A program made the position numbers and the translations under genes. DNA of 64,000 bases. Origin: Paratrimastix pyriformis. Taxonomy: Eukaryota; Preaxostyla; Paratrimastigidae. Every line of letters starts with the position of its first letter. Position 1 is the stretch's first letter. Under the pieces are notes generated by a model that ran no database searches, was not told the origin of the DNA, and worked only from the letters and a program-made list of their open reading frames with translations. The stretch spans positions 906,001 to 970,000 of the forward strand of contig JAPMOS010000007.1 in the NCBI GenBank assembly GCA_027972325.1, given 5' to 3'. Shown here one piece after another: positions 40,578-60,100 of the stretch.

Positions 40578-42017
40578 ATGGAACCTAAGGAAGAAGTCCA
40601 GGCTCAGCCCGAGCAACCCGCAGCACCCGAGCAACCCGCTGCGCCCGAGCAACCAGCCGAAACGACACCCGAGGATCCTGATGTGGAAACTATTAGCGAG
40701 ATCAAGATCGTGGACGGGAAGAAGATCCAGGTCTCATTCCAGGCCAAAATACCACGTGGTGGGTGCTCATCTCTCCCTGTCCTTTGTTCCCATGCGTTAA
40801 ATGGTACATCAAATAGGTCACTCGCAAAATTCGCAGAATAAAACGCATCGTTCATGTGAACGCCCGCGTTGCTGAGCGCCGTCGGGTTTGTGCTCCAAAC
40901 CGATGGGACTCGTTTTATTAATCGATGTTTATTACGCAGCTCTTCCAGCCATTTGGCGCCACTGAGGACGCCAAGGAGGGGAAGACGACCATCGGCGATA
41001 AGATCTTTATCGATAAGGTCTGGTCCAAGCTTCGCGAGATCTCTATCTTACACGGGGACATTAAATGTGTCACGCCCTTTTTTTCTCTAGCCTGAGGCCA
41101 AGCAAGACCAGAAGGTTGTCAAGATTCTTTCCATGGGTGTGGTGTGCTCTCTCTGCAAGGGCCAGCACTTCTCCAAGGATTGCCCCAAGCGTACCGAAAT
41201 TCTTGGTTTGTTTCCTATTCTTCGCCTCTGAGCACTCCCACCATTTTATGTCACGCATCATCTCTGACATCATCCATCTCTTTTCTTCTTCCGCAGCCCA
41301 ACGGGCCGCCGGTGGTGCGGGTCCCTCGGTTTCTGCCGGCGCTGCCGCTGCCGCCTCTGCCGCTGGCGCCCCCGCTCGTGCCCCACTTCTTGCCACCTCC
41401 CGCACCCCCGCCGGCTCGGGCTATGTTCCCCCTCATCTCCGGCGCCAGGCCGCCGAGGCCGCTGCCGGCGTTGCCTCTGGGGCCACCCCTGCCATCGGCA
41501 CCAGCGCTGCGGCTGCTGCCACGGCGGCCATGGCCGCTGGGAGGAGACGTCTGTGCACCCCCCCCAGACACATGCTTCGCGACCATGTCCCCGACCTCAC
41601 GGCCTCTCCCTTCTCCTCCACCTCGTCTCCCTGCGCTTCCCCCCAGCGGGTCCTCCCTCGGGGTCCGACGAGAACTCCCTGCGGGTGTCCAACCTGCCCG
41701 AGGGGGAGGAGCTCGACGAGTACGAGATCAAGGACATGCTCTCCCGCTACGGGGAGGTGTCCCGGGTCTTCCTCGCCAAGCGGGGCGACCGTCCGTCCGG
41801 CCCCCCCGCCCTCCCCTTGCTTTCCCCCCCTCTCCCCATACGCCCTTCCTGATTTCTTGTTCATTCTCCTCCTCCTCCCCTTCCCCGCACAGACACGAGC
41901 AAGGGGTACGGTTTCATCACATTCGCCACCCGGGCTGGTGCCGAGAAGGCGCTGGCCGCCCGTATCGTGTACGGCCAGTGCGTGCTCAGCTTGGAGTGGT
42001 CCCGCCACTCCTCGTGA
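40578..42017 (+). CDS. EIF3G: translation initiation factor eIF3 subunit G
   Basis: RNA-binding subunit of eIF3, needed for scanning and reinitiation. Seven exons keep frame: 40578 to about 40757 (ends FQAKIPR), about 40817-40911 (TRKIRRIKRIVHVNARVAER), 40940 to about 41019 (LFQPFGATEDAKEGKTTIG), 41092-41206 (zinc knuckle CSLCKGQHFSKDCPKR), 41298-41549 (Ala-rich linker with GSGYVPPHLRRQAAE, like GKYVPPSLRDG in animal eIF3g), about 41646-41790 and 41893-42017 (RRM: SLRVSNLPEGEELDEYEIKD, VSRVFLAK, then KGYGFITFATRAGAEKAL). The N-terminus has a repeated QPAAPE unit. Introns begin GTTTTA, GTCTGG, GTTTGT, GTCTGT, GTCCGT. The order of domains and the family-specific linker make the call firm. Confidence 0.92.
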
Positions 42018-42491
42018 CCGCCGCCCGGTGGGGCTGCGTGTCGGTGTGTGTGATGATGATGATGAGGATGATGTTTCCGTTCCGTTCGATGGCCCGCCGC
42101 CTTTTTTTATCTCGGGAAAAACCTTCGCGCGATCGCCTCGCATGCCGGGTTCTTGTTCTGCTGAGGGTGGGGCCACAATCTCGGTCGGCCGACCGGATGC
42201 CACGATCGGGGTCAGGGAGACGGGGGGCTGAGCGGCCCATCAAGCTGCTGCGTGGGCAGGGGTCGCCTGCGGTGGTCGGACGAATGGGCCGGTTCCTCTC
42301 GTGTCAGTGGCCTCGGGCGGCGGGGCGGTACGACACGATGGGACGAGGCGGGTGAGACGAAGGGCAGAGGTGAGAAGAAGAGTCGGAGAACCACCGTGCC
42401 GCCCCCAGGAGGGATGAGAGTGCAAAGGGGATGCAAAGGGGAGGGATCTTCGTTCGAGCGTTTTCTGTCTGCCCAAAAAAATAATAATATG
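42018..42491. other. shared 3' region of convergent eIF3g and COMMD genes
   Basis: Holds a short (GAT)n at about 42050-42070 in the eIF3g 3' untranslated region and GC-rich unique sequence. No gene seen. Confidence 0.5.
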
Positions 42492-42836
42492 TTACTTTTT
42501 CTGCTGCTGTTGTTTGCCGATGGTCCGATCGATCTGCGTCGAGGCTTCCTTCAGCTTCTGAACGAGATCCTGCATCTCCTCGTGTGTGCAACAAAAAACC
42601 ACATCTCTGGGGGTTCCATCCTCAAGAACCTTCAGATTCACAACAAAAGATGGGGTGTCGATGCGTTCCAGGGAGTTCGACTTGATGTGGTAGTCCAGTC
42701 GCCACTCGACATCGACGATGTGAGGGAACTGAAGACCAACCTCGGAGATGCGTAATTGTGGGGCGGCACTGCAAAAAAGTGGCAAAGTGAATCGGAAATA
42801 CGCAGCAATCGGAACAGACACGTCCTCTTTCTCCAT
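42492..42836 (-). CDS. short COMM-domain protein
   Basis: Two exons: a five-residue start (MEKED, 42836 to about 42821) and 42771 or so to 42492, joined at GTCTGT...TTGCAG. The body is one COMM domain: LQFPHIVDVEWRLDYHIKSN, SFVVNLKVLEDG, PRDVVFCCTHEEMQDLVQKL, ending QQQQKK. COMMD proteins form the ring of the Commander complex, which with CCC/Retriever recycles endosomal membrane cargo. At about 100 residues it lacks the N-terminal helical domain of most COMMDs and is closest in size to COMMD6. An in-frame Met at 42878 would add 14 residues. It is divergent from the LisH gene with 83 bp (or 41 bp) between starts. Confidence 0.8.
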   Translation of the reverse strand: MEKEDVSVPIAAYFRFTLPLFCSAAPQLRISEVGLQFPHIVDVEWRLDYHIKSNSLERIDTPSFVVNLKVLEDGTPRDVVFCCTHEEMQDLVQKLKEASTQIDRTIGKQQQQKK

Positions 42837-42919
42837 GCGAAATAATGCGAATTGCGAGTGAATCCGGGGGTCTTGCACCTATTCCCAGCACACGTCCGGC
42901 AAGCGCGTGGTGGCGTGTT

Positions 42920-44527
42920 ATGGCCCAAATTAATGCTGCACCACCAGCCTCAAACACAGTCGATGCATTTCCAGCAACAGGTATTTCGCTCGGCGATGTT
43001 GCGCTCCTGGTTTCACACTGGCTCATTTCGAACCGGTTCAGCGAGACTTACGCGACATTCCAAAGAGAGGCACACGAGTTCCTCTGCCAAATCGACCCTG
43101 CCTCCAACCCCAAAGATCTCTCCCTGATCATCACAGAGTATCTCGCACTGAAGGCCGAACAGGATCAACGAACTGCCCGCGTCGCGGCCTTCTCACCGCA
43201 GTTGAACCATTTGTATGAGGGGATGTGCGACTTGATGCGCGACTTCCAAACTCTTCAATCACTATCCCTGACGCAACCCGACTTGATCCCCCCCTTTCCA
43301 CCACCACCACCCACTTCGAGATCGGCTTCGGCAGACCGACCTCGGGCGCCCTCGTCCGGGGGGCCACCCGGTCCAGCGCTCATCCCCATTTGCCCCCCAG
43401 AAACCCCAACAACCAAGGAGACAGATGATCGTCACCAACGGAAGAAGCGCCATGTCTTGCATCTTTCTCCCAGGCACTCCCCTCCCCCGGCTCCGCCACC
43501 GGCCCGTGAGGACGACCGTGCCCAGGGAGCGCCCCACATCCGGGGGGTTCTCCAACGCTCGATCGACTCACTTGCGGCTGGCGATTTGCCAATGCGCCTC
43601 GCCGAGGTCGGCTCTGCCCCCCGCCTTGGTCGGACCAACCCCCCATTTTATGCCTCCCTGTGGTGGCTTCGCAGCTCATCAATTCGATGGCCGCTGAGCG
43701 CATGCCCCAGCACCCTCCTTCCCCAGAGACCAACACGCCGCCCGCGACACCAGCTGGAGCCCCGCCGGCAGACGCCTTGTCTGTGCTGTGCCGTGCAATG
43801 CGTCCTCGCTTATCTTTCTCCCTTGCGCTCCCCCCCTCGATTCGGGCGCAGAAGGGTGCCCGACGAGATGCTCGACCAGTTTCTGGAAACCCTCGACGAA
43901 GAGTCGGCACGCAACCTGGTCCCGCTTGCCCTGGTCAGCACCTTGGGGCCCGGCTCGGCGGCGCCCACCCCCAAGGCCGAGAGCCGTTCCCCAGCGGGAA
44001 GCCCGCTGTCTGCGGGAACCCCCGCGACTTGCGGCGATCTGGCGCCGCCCCCACCACCACCCCCACCACCACCCCCATCCTTTGTCAACCCCAATCCCGC
44101 TCCAGTGCCTCCGGGACAGCCATCCTCGCAGCCGCCACCACAGGCGACGGGTGGCGGCTCCTGGGTTCAGCAGTCGGCTCAACCACAGCCATATGGGGCT
44201 CAGTTTTTGCCCCTTGGCCAGCAGGTCTCCGTTTCACCACCACTGACGGTCACTTCTCTCTCGGCGACGGGAAACCCCGGACCCGGTTTCAACCAAACCG
44301 GTCTGCCATCTTTGTTTTTTCATCTCCCCCACAAGACCAACACATCTCCAGGCAAACTCAAGACACGCATGGTCATCACCCAGGCAGGCCTTGTCTCGCG
44401 CCAGCCACCACAACCCATCTCCACAATGACATTCCCTTATCAACCTTATCGTCAACAACAACAGCATCAGGCGATGGGTGGTGGCGCGCCAACGCAGGGA
44501 ACGATAAGATTTCCCTTTCGATTGTGA
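42920..44527 (+). CDS. LisH-domain protein, NPAT-like N-terminus
   Basis: Begins MAQINAAPPASNTVDAFPAT and then a LisH motif, LGDVALLVSHWLISNRFSET, followed by ITEYLALKAEQDQRTARVAA, an arrangement seen at the N-terminus of NPAT (histone-gene activator). LisH motifs mediate dimerisation. Coding evidence is good for 42920-43260 and again for MLDQFLETLDEESARNLVPL (about 43868-43930) and the Pro/Gln-rich C-terminus to 44527 (ending TIRFPFRL). The region between switches frame and contains introns I did not resolve. NPAT orthology is a suggestion from layout only; other LisH proteins are possible. Confidence 0.55.
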   Translation: MAQINAAPPASNTVDAFPATGISLGDVALLVSHWLISNRFSETYATFQREAHEFLCQIDPASNPKDLSLIITEYLALKAEQDQRTARVAAFSPQLNHLYEGMCDLMRDFQTLQSLSLTQPDLIPPFPPPPPTSRSASADRPRAPSSGGPPGPALIPICPPETPTTKETDDRHQRKKRHVLHLSPRHSPPPAPPPAREDDRAQGAPHIRGVLQRSIDSLAAGDLPMRLAEVGSAPRLGRTNPPFYASLWWLRSSSIRWPLSACPSTLLPQRPTRRPRHQLEPRRQTPCLCCAVQCVLAYLSPLRSPPRFGRRRVPDEMLDQFLETLDEESARNLVPLALVSTLGPGSAAPTPKAESRSPAGSPLSAGTPATCGDLAPPPPPPPPPPPSFVNPNPAPVPPGQPSSQPPPQATGGGSWVQQSAQPQPYGAQFLPLGQQVSVSPPLTVTSLSATGNPGPGFNQTGLPSLFFHLPHKTNTSPGKLKTRMVITQAGLVSRQPPQPISTMTFPYQPYRQQQQHQAMGGGAPTQGTIRFPFRL

Positions 44528-44606
44528 CGTAAACTCCCCCACAATCACTTGACGTTCCGAAACCTCGTCCCCGTGGTTGAAACGATTATCTTTTATCGTC
44601 ACGTTC

Positions 44607-45513
44607 ATGAAGGTGGTGGGGCTGACAGGGCAGATTGCCACCGGAAAATCTCTGGTTGCCAGGATGATTCAGGAAAAAGGTATCCCAGTCATTGATTTGG
44701 GTCTGTTCAGGGAAACGGCGAGTTGTCAAAATTATCGATTTCTGGCCCTTTCAAGATGTCATTTCCCGCGAAGTGGTTCAACCTGGAAGACCAGCTCACA
44801 AAGCTGTTCGTGCTCTTGATCATCCGGCGCGTTTTTAACTCCTCTTCTAGATTGTGAAAGAATTCGGCCGGGATGTTCTGCTTCCGAACGGGGAGGTGGA
44901 CAGAAAAAAGTTGGCAGGTCTGGAAACACGACGAATGAGGTGGGATGCATACCACATTCCGGATAGGCATCATTTTTCACGATGCTGATGCCCGAAGTCG
45001 GCTGAACAGGGCCACCCACAAATGGATTCAACTCACGGCACTCTTCCGAGCAGTGGGTTATTTCCTCCAAGTCTGCCGTCTCCCACGAAGCGTCGACTTC
45101 ACCCCGTTCATTTCAACAGGGGAAGACCCTGATCGTGGTGGATGCCCCCCTGCTGTTTGAGACCAAGATCCACAAGCTGTGCAGCACCATTATTGTGGTC
45201 TGTGTTTGGGGGTGTGGATCTACCCCCCCCCCCCCCAATGACACAGCCAGACACAGACACAGGCACGGACGGATCCTCACCCACTTCCCCGATCTGCAGG
45301 TGTACGCCGACCCGGCCACCCAGCTGCAGCGGATCATCCAACGAGACAACATCACGGCAGAGGAGGTCTGGATCTCCATTGGGCGACCCGTCTTCCTCCT
45401 TGGCGACCCACCCCCTCGCACCTTGCCCCCATTCCTCCAACCTGAGGCCCCGCCATCATGCGTGGCAAAACCCTCAGCGGCACTCACCGCCCTTCCTCTC
45501 TTCCCACCTGCCC

Positions 45514-45544
<31 letters not shown>

Positions 45545-46074
45545 GCACACATCCTTCGCCCACGGGTGCAGTGACATTCGTGTTGTCTCTTCGACCTCTC
45601 TGTTTTTTGTTTTCCCGTTACTTCTTTCCTTCTTTACTCGACACACACACGCACACACCTCCCAACCCAAAGGCCTCGGCCCGCATCTCGGCACAGATGT
45701 CGATCGACCAGAAGTGCAAACTGGCCGACCACGTCATCACCAACACGGGCACCATCGGCGCCACCCAGGAGCAGGTCCCGTCGACATCACCCCCCCCCCG
45801 ATCGCTATCCCCCCGGGGGAGAGAGCAGCCGACGGGCATCACCCAATTCACGATAATTTCCTTTCTTCCATCCACCGCCACCCCATCCATACGCCTTGTG
45901 CCCACACAGGTGGACCACCTTTTTACGCAGCTGCTCGCGCAGATCCGCCCGGCGGCCCACCTGGGGCTGGTGGGCGGGGCCTGGCTGGTCCTGCTGGGGT
46001 TGGGGCTCCTCATGCTGCGCCTCGTGGTCGTCTTGCTGCGGGCCGCCTGGAGGAGACACCACCCCCGGCGGTAG
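44607..46074 (+). CDS. dephospho-CoA kinase (CoaE/DCAKD type) with C-terminal membrane segment
   Basis: Last step of CoA synthesis: phosphorylates dephospho-CoA at the 3'-OH using ATP. About eight exons: 44607-44700 (P-loop GLTGQIATGKS), 44757 to about 44805 (DVISREVVQPGRPAHKA), about 44852-44916 (IVKEFGRDVLLPNGEVDRKK), about 44966-45072 (HDADARSRLNRATHKWIQL, ending RAVGYFLQ), about 45120-45199 (GKTLIVVDAPLLFETKIHKL), 45301-45366 (VYADPATQLQRIIQRDNITA), about 45673-45777 (ASARISAQMSIDQKCKLADH, TNTGTIGA) and 45911-46074. Joins keep frame at GTCTGT, GTTCGT, GTCTGG, GTCTGC, GTCTGT, GTCTGG, GTCCCG. The last exon adds a hydrophobic helix (LVGGAWLVLLGLGLLMLRLVVVLL in substance) and basic end RRHHPRR, like the membrane tail of animal DCAKD, which points to a mitochondrial or ER membrane. 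Confidence 0.88.
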
Positions 46075-46215
46075 CCCGCCGCTCGTCCCTCCCCCGCCTC
46101 CCCCTCTCCCTCCCCACTCCCACCCCGCAGATCATCGGATTGAAACCGTGTCGTCACTCCCCGTTCTCTTGGGCGGAAGGGTGATGGCGCGGAGGGCCCG
46201 ACAATTCGGCTAGGT

Positions 46216-46288
46216 GCCTGAGTAGCTCAGTGGGTAGAGTTTCGATCTTATGAGTCGAGTGTCGTGGGTTCGAACCCCACCCCAGGCA
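46216..46288 (+). tRNA. tRNA-Ile (anticodon UAU), intronless
   Basis: Folds as a 73-nt cloverleaf: acceptor GCCTGAG/CCCAGGC with one A-C mismatch at the sixth pair and discriminator A; D-stem GCTC/GAGT; anticodon stem TCGAT/GTCGA with loop CTTATGA (anticodon TAT); T-arm GTGGG-TTCGAAC-CCCAC. A-box (TAGCTCAGTGGG) and B-box (GGTTCGAAC) are intact. Base 37 is G, not the A expected for ANN-decoding tRNAs, and there is no intron, although tRNA-Ile(UAU) usually has one in many eukaryotes. Confidence 0.75.
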
Positions 46289-46291
46289 ATA

Positions 46292-46297
46292 TTTTTT
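46292..46297 (+). terminator. Pol III T6 terminator of the tRNA gene
   Basis: Six T three bases after the tRNA 3' end. Confidence 0.8.
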
Positions 46298-46504
46298 CCG
46301 GATGCGAAAAATTTTTTGTTTCTAAAAAAAAAGTCCAACTTCAGCGTCCCATCGCGGCAACTTAGACAAACCCAGATGTCGTAGAAGTTCCGGACAGTTT
46401 GAGTGTAAGCATCTGACAAATTTCTTGGCATTTTTTTGAATCTCGGATGCGATGGGACTTGGACACAGGATGGGATGATGGGATGGGAAGAAGGAAGGGC
46501 AGGT

Positions 46505-55464
<8,960 letters not shown>

Positions 55465-55510
55465 GGCTGACAGTCCCCAGTCTATAAACACTATCTCAGG
55501 AGAAGGGGCG
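55465..55510. promoter_or_regulatory. 46-bp bidirectional promoter between POLR3B and the MRH-protein gene
   Basis: Divergent starts at 55464 (minus) and 55511 (plus). An in-frame upstream ATG at 55463 would make the two coding regions overlap; the start at 55511 is preferred because it opens a clean signal peptide. Confidence 0.55.
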
Positions 55511-57118
55511 ATGAGGTTTCTTTTGGTCGCGGCCTTGTTTTTTTCAGTGTCCCTTGCTGCCGCATGTCAGCGATCAGCCTCTGATGGGACGACCTGGGAT
55601 TTAAGCTCGCTGGTCAAGCGTCTGTGCGAGATCGTCCTGTCCCCCGCATTTTTCTCTGGGCTTGTAGCTGCCGGATCCAGCTACCGCATCCAAGACTCCA
55701 CGTACTCCTACGAGTTCAACATTTGTGAGGACATGACGTCCACTGCCGTGCCCCGTTGCCAGAGTGCGCTCCCTGCCGCGGTGATTCAGGTCTGATGTCC
55801 CCTCGATCCGAACACCACATTCCCCCCCCCCCCCCCCCCCCATCCCATCCTCTTTAGCTCTACTCCTATTGGTGCACCAAGCTGGGTGTTACGAAACAGG
55901 AAACCGTTCGGCCCCTGAAAGATGCCTCGGGCCAGACGACCGGGGTCAACGGTCCGCGCCGTTGTTCCCGATCATCTCCGTCGTCATCCCCCGGCTCTCT
56001 TTGCTCGCAGTGACCTACGGCGGGGTGATAGCTGCGGCGAGTTGAACCGCCAGGTCAGTTTCCTGATCACGTGCGGCGGCCAGCCCACCGACCAGCCGAG
56101 TCTGTTCGCCCCCCCACACACACACACACACCCCACCCACCCCCTTCCCTGCTTCCGCGCAGCCAAGATCCGCGAATACCCCGTCGACTCGTGCATGTTT
56201 GAGGCCTGCCCCACCCCCCGGTGTGCATTGTTGGATGGGGTGGATGGGGTGGATGGGTGGATGGGGTGGATGGGGTGGTCGGTGTGAATCGACTGGCTCT
56301 GAGGCCGCCATTCCCCATCTCATCTCATCTCATCTCATCTCATCTCATCTCGTCTCGTCTCGTCTCGTCTCATCTCATGGCGGGGATGTCGCCTTCGCCT
56401 CGCCGTGCAGGTGGTCTGGACCAACCCGGCCGGCTGCCCGACCAGCACCGGCGGCGGCATCAGGTCGGCCCGCCTCCTCGCATCCCTCACCACCCCCCCC
56501 CCCCCCCCCCCCCCCGCCACCCGACCATCGCCCCCTCGCCCACTCCTCGCCGCTCCCGCCACCTGACCTGACCCTCCCCTCTTCATTTCCCTCTGCGACT
56601 GTGGTTTGCCTGCACCCCAAGGCAGCTTCGGGACGGTGATGTTGATCATCATGCTGGTGGGCGCGACGTGCTTCGCGGGGGCGCCTGCTAAGCGCTTCCG
56701 CAAGGCTGACCGGCCTTGAGATGATCCCATGCTGGGGCGCCATCAAGGCCCTGCCCGGCCTCGTCTGGGTCCGCCTCTTGCAACACGCGCTTCCCCCAAG
56801 CGGCTGCCCCCCCCTCCTCCTCCTCCTCCCTCCCCTCCCCCCTCCCCCCCCCCCCATCAGACTTCTGCACGCCACTCTCGATCGCTCGACATGCTCATCT
56901 ATCGCGCCCTCTCTGTCGCGCCCTCATGCTCATGTACCCCCATCTCTCACCGTCGCGCCCAACCCCCCTCGGACGAGATCAAGCCATCATGCTCATGTAC
57001 CCCCATCTCGATCGCCCATCATCCCTCTCACCGTCGCGCCCAACCCCCACCCCCCTAGGACGGGATCAAGGCCACCTTCACCCTGTCCCTGTGCCGCTCC
57101 GGGTATTCCCGCATCTGA
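55511..57118 (+). CDS. Atg27/mannose-6-phosphate-receptor-like membrane protein
   Basis: Signal peptide MRFLLVAALFFSVSLAAACQ. The lumenal MRH domain: YRIQDSTYSYEFNICEDMTS (exon 55511-55789), LYSYWCTKLG (55858 onward), GDSCGELNRQVSFLIT (about 56015-56070), KIREYPVDSCMFEACPT (56163-56215), VVWTNPAGCPTSTGGG (56410-56460). Then a membrane helix GTVMLIIMLVGAT (56635-56680), cytosolic GLEMIPCWGAIKALPGLVW, and a last exon (57059-57118) DGIKATFTLSLCRSGYSRI, the short tail typical of this family. Such proteins sort cargo between Golgi, endosome and lysosome/vacuole; Atg27 serves autophagy. Two spots need one more base for the conserved frame: around 56022 (expected VTYGGGDSC) and 56706 (KRFRK into LTGLE), and the 56215/56410 join is out of phase. 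So this is a real gene with assembly indels, alternative very short introns, or a decaying copy. Confidence 0.72.
56316..56378. repeat. (CATCT/CGTCT)n pentamer satellite in the MRH-gene intron
   Basis: About 12 tandem pentamers, pyrimidine-rich on the sense (plus) strand, between donor near 56220 and acceptor near 56409. A short GGATGGGGT repeat (56234-56280) precedes it. Confidence 0.85.
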
Positions 57119-57171
57119 GGCGTCGATATCACCCCGGCGGGAGTGCTCCCCTTCCTCCTCTCTCTCTCTCT

Positions 57172-60100
57172 CTCTCTCATATTCCGGAAAACCGAGCCAC
57201 CAGGGCCCGTAAAAGGGGAACAAAGAGAGAAAAGAAATCACTTAAAATACCAACTGGTTGGCTCCGTCCCACTCAGTGCTCAGCCCGTAGCTCGTCGAGC
57301 CCTCAGGCGGCACCAGGAAGCAGCAGCTTCTTGTCGCAGTCGGTCTTGACCACGCACGGCGGGCCTGGGTTGATGGCAAACGGGTTGCGGGTGTCGGCCA
57401 GTCTCCCGGAGGCAGTCTGGTACCAGAAGTCAGGCATCAGGGCAACGTAGTACATCAGAGTCACCGAGATCCTCGTGCACCACCAATGCTTCGAGAAGGC
57501 AACATGCATCTTGTTGCACTGGGCCTTGACCAGGTCGAGGAAACCCAATGCTTGGGGGCCCAGTTGGCCGAGGTTGGAAGCGCCGAAGGGGTGGAAGACA
57601 GCCTCAGGGTGGGACTCCTTCCAGAGCCTGTAGTCGCTCACCTTGCCGGCCTCCAGCAGACGCGGGACCTCGCCACGAATGGCTGCGTCCGCGTAGGTGG
57701 AAGCGAAGACATTGCCCACAGCCACGTCGACGTAATGCCGGGTGAAAGTGTCAGGTGAGGCCTCCCTTCCAGGGGAGGGCAATGACCAGGTCAGGCTTCT
57801 TGTTGCGCTTGTCGGCCCGGACCATGTGCTCCATCTTGACAGGCTGCCTGGTTGTCATGCACATCTGGTGGAGGATGGAGGTGATCGCGTTGTGGCGGTC
57901 GATCTCCAGCCCGAGCACAGCACTCCCGCAGGACAGGTCGTGGCCTTCCTCGAGGGGATGATGGCAGACGGGGCAGTCGTGGCCGAAAAGGTCGTGGAGC
58001 TGACTCACCCGAGGAATGCCCAGGCGCAGAGCGATCGCGGTCCTGAAGATGTGGTCGTCCATGCGGAAGAGCGGAGCCGGGAAGCAGGTGAGCCATGCTG
58101 ATGATGTGCTGTTGGCGGTGGTAGCCAGAACCTTCCGCAACAGGGGCACGCGTCCTCGCAGAGACGCTCAGCGAGTGCCCGGTGGACCGCTGGTAGAGAA
58201 TGTGCTGGGCACCCTTGGCAGGCATGACGTCGGTGTCGCTCCGGAAGAGTTGTTGGTCAGCGGACGGGTTGAGGCCCATGCGACCGAGAGACTCCGATGC
58301 TTGCCCAAGAAAAGTGTGCTGGCGCAGATACTCGGACCCAGTGGTGACGGTTGCCAGCATCGCCCAGAGGTGCTGGCGGAGGAGGTCGGGGACCCCGGAG
58401 GTTGCTGTGAGGAGGAGATGAGGGCCCGGCGGTGCCCGCGTCCCTCGCCATGGCCATGGACAGCAGGCCAAGCCCCCAGCCGAAGAGGGACGTTGACCAG
58501 CGAGCGGGGTATGACTCGGGAGAGGCAGAAGCGGTCGTTGAACAGCCTCCAGATGGCCTCATCAAAGGTCTCCACGAGCTTGGGCCCCCCGCCGATGGTG
58601 TATACGCAGCTGCACCTCGTCACATGCATGACTTTCGGGATGATGCAGCTGCGAAGGACCAGCAACCAGGACTGCAGAGTCAGTTGGCCAACCTGCCTCG
58701 CGGCCTGGAGGGCCTCATCGTAGACCCGCTGAACCCCCCGGGCCACGAAGTCCTCGGGCCCAATGAAAGTCCCCATGAGGTCGAGGCCCTCGTCGGGACG
58801 TCGCAGGGGACAGGCACTCCGTCGATCGAGAGAGGCTCCGCAGCAGGATCGTTGGCCCACAACCAGCACTTCTGGGTCCGCAGGCGGAGGCCGACCGGAG
58901 TGGCCACTCCTTGGAAGGCCTCGAGCTGTTTCACCAGTGCCGGAACAGAAGGGGCGATGAGGAACGCATCATCGTGGTAAGCGAGACATGCAACGACTTG
59001 GATGCCACGGAGGATGACTGGGGCCGTCCCGCTACGCTCCACAGCCCGGAGTGCGGGATCGAGTGCCAGGCAGAAGGACTGGGAGGACAAGGGTCACCTT
59101 GCCTCACGCCGGCCTTGTTGTCGATGACGACCCCCGGTAGAGGAGCTGCTCGTTGTCGTAGAGTGCCCGCATGACGCCGCACAACTGGGGCCCCAGGGCG
59201 CCGTGGCTGCCAGAACCGCGTCGCGCCGGACCGAGTTGAAAGCGGATGCCATATCAATGTGCATGACGCAGAGCGGCACGTGGTCCTCCATGGCTGCGGC
59301 AATGGCCCAGCCCAGGTAGGCCGAGATGAGGCCGACTGGGTCGGGCACCCCAATCCCCACTTGAGAAGGCGACAGAAGGCCGCGAGTGATGGGGAGGACC
59401 CGAATGGCGGAGAGCTTGGCGAAAAGCCGCTCCAAAGCCTCGCCCAGGGCAATTGGGCGAATGGATCCGCCATCCTTGGGAGGGGACCAGGCGGCTGCGG
59501 GCGAGGCTGGGGAACCCACCCGGAGCGAGCAAAAATGTGAACAGCGAGGCCAAGGCCCCAGCAAGGCCTCGTCACGCCGAATAGCACCTCTGAGCCACCC
59601 CGGCATGATACCTGAGGGCCCCGGCGCCCCATTGTTGAGAGCGGCGGCCACCTTCGCCACTTCGGCCGCCTCGAAGTCCTGCCAGGCAGGGGCCTCGGGT
59701 TGGGGTACAGGGCAAGCACCTCGGCGGGTGTGGGGTCACCAGCGTGGTGTGCAGGCTCTGCAGCTTCTGTGGGAGGGTTGGGTCGTCAGGGACGGGCGGG
59801 AGGTGAGGGCGCTGACTGCCGCAGCCAGTCGTCCATCGGCCACGGCCGCCTCGGCGAATCTGCGGCTGGACCCCTGGCCGCTTCCTCGTCGCCCGCTCGC
59901 GCCCGAACTCGTCCCAGATGCGCCCTTCCAGGCCCACGAGCGCGGCCTCGATGCGCTCGCGAACGTCGGGGGGCGGAGGGAGCTCAGCCACCACCACTTG
60001 AAGTGCCTGAAACGCCTCGCGCAGGATGAAGGTGGCCTTCCTTGCTTGGCGGGGTACAGGCGGCGGGGAGAACCCGCCGAGGGTGGGGCTGCCGCCAGGG

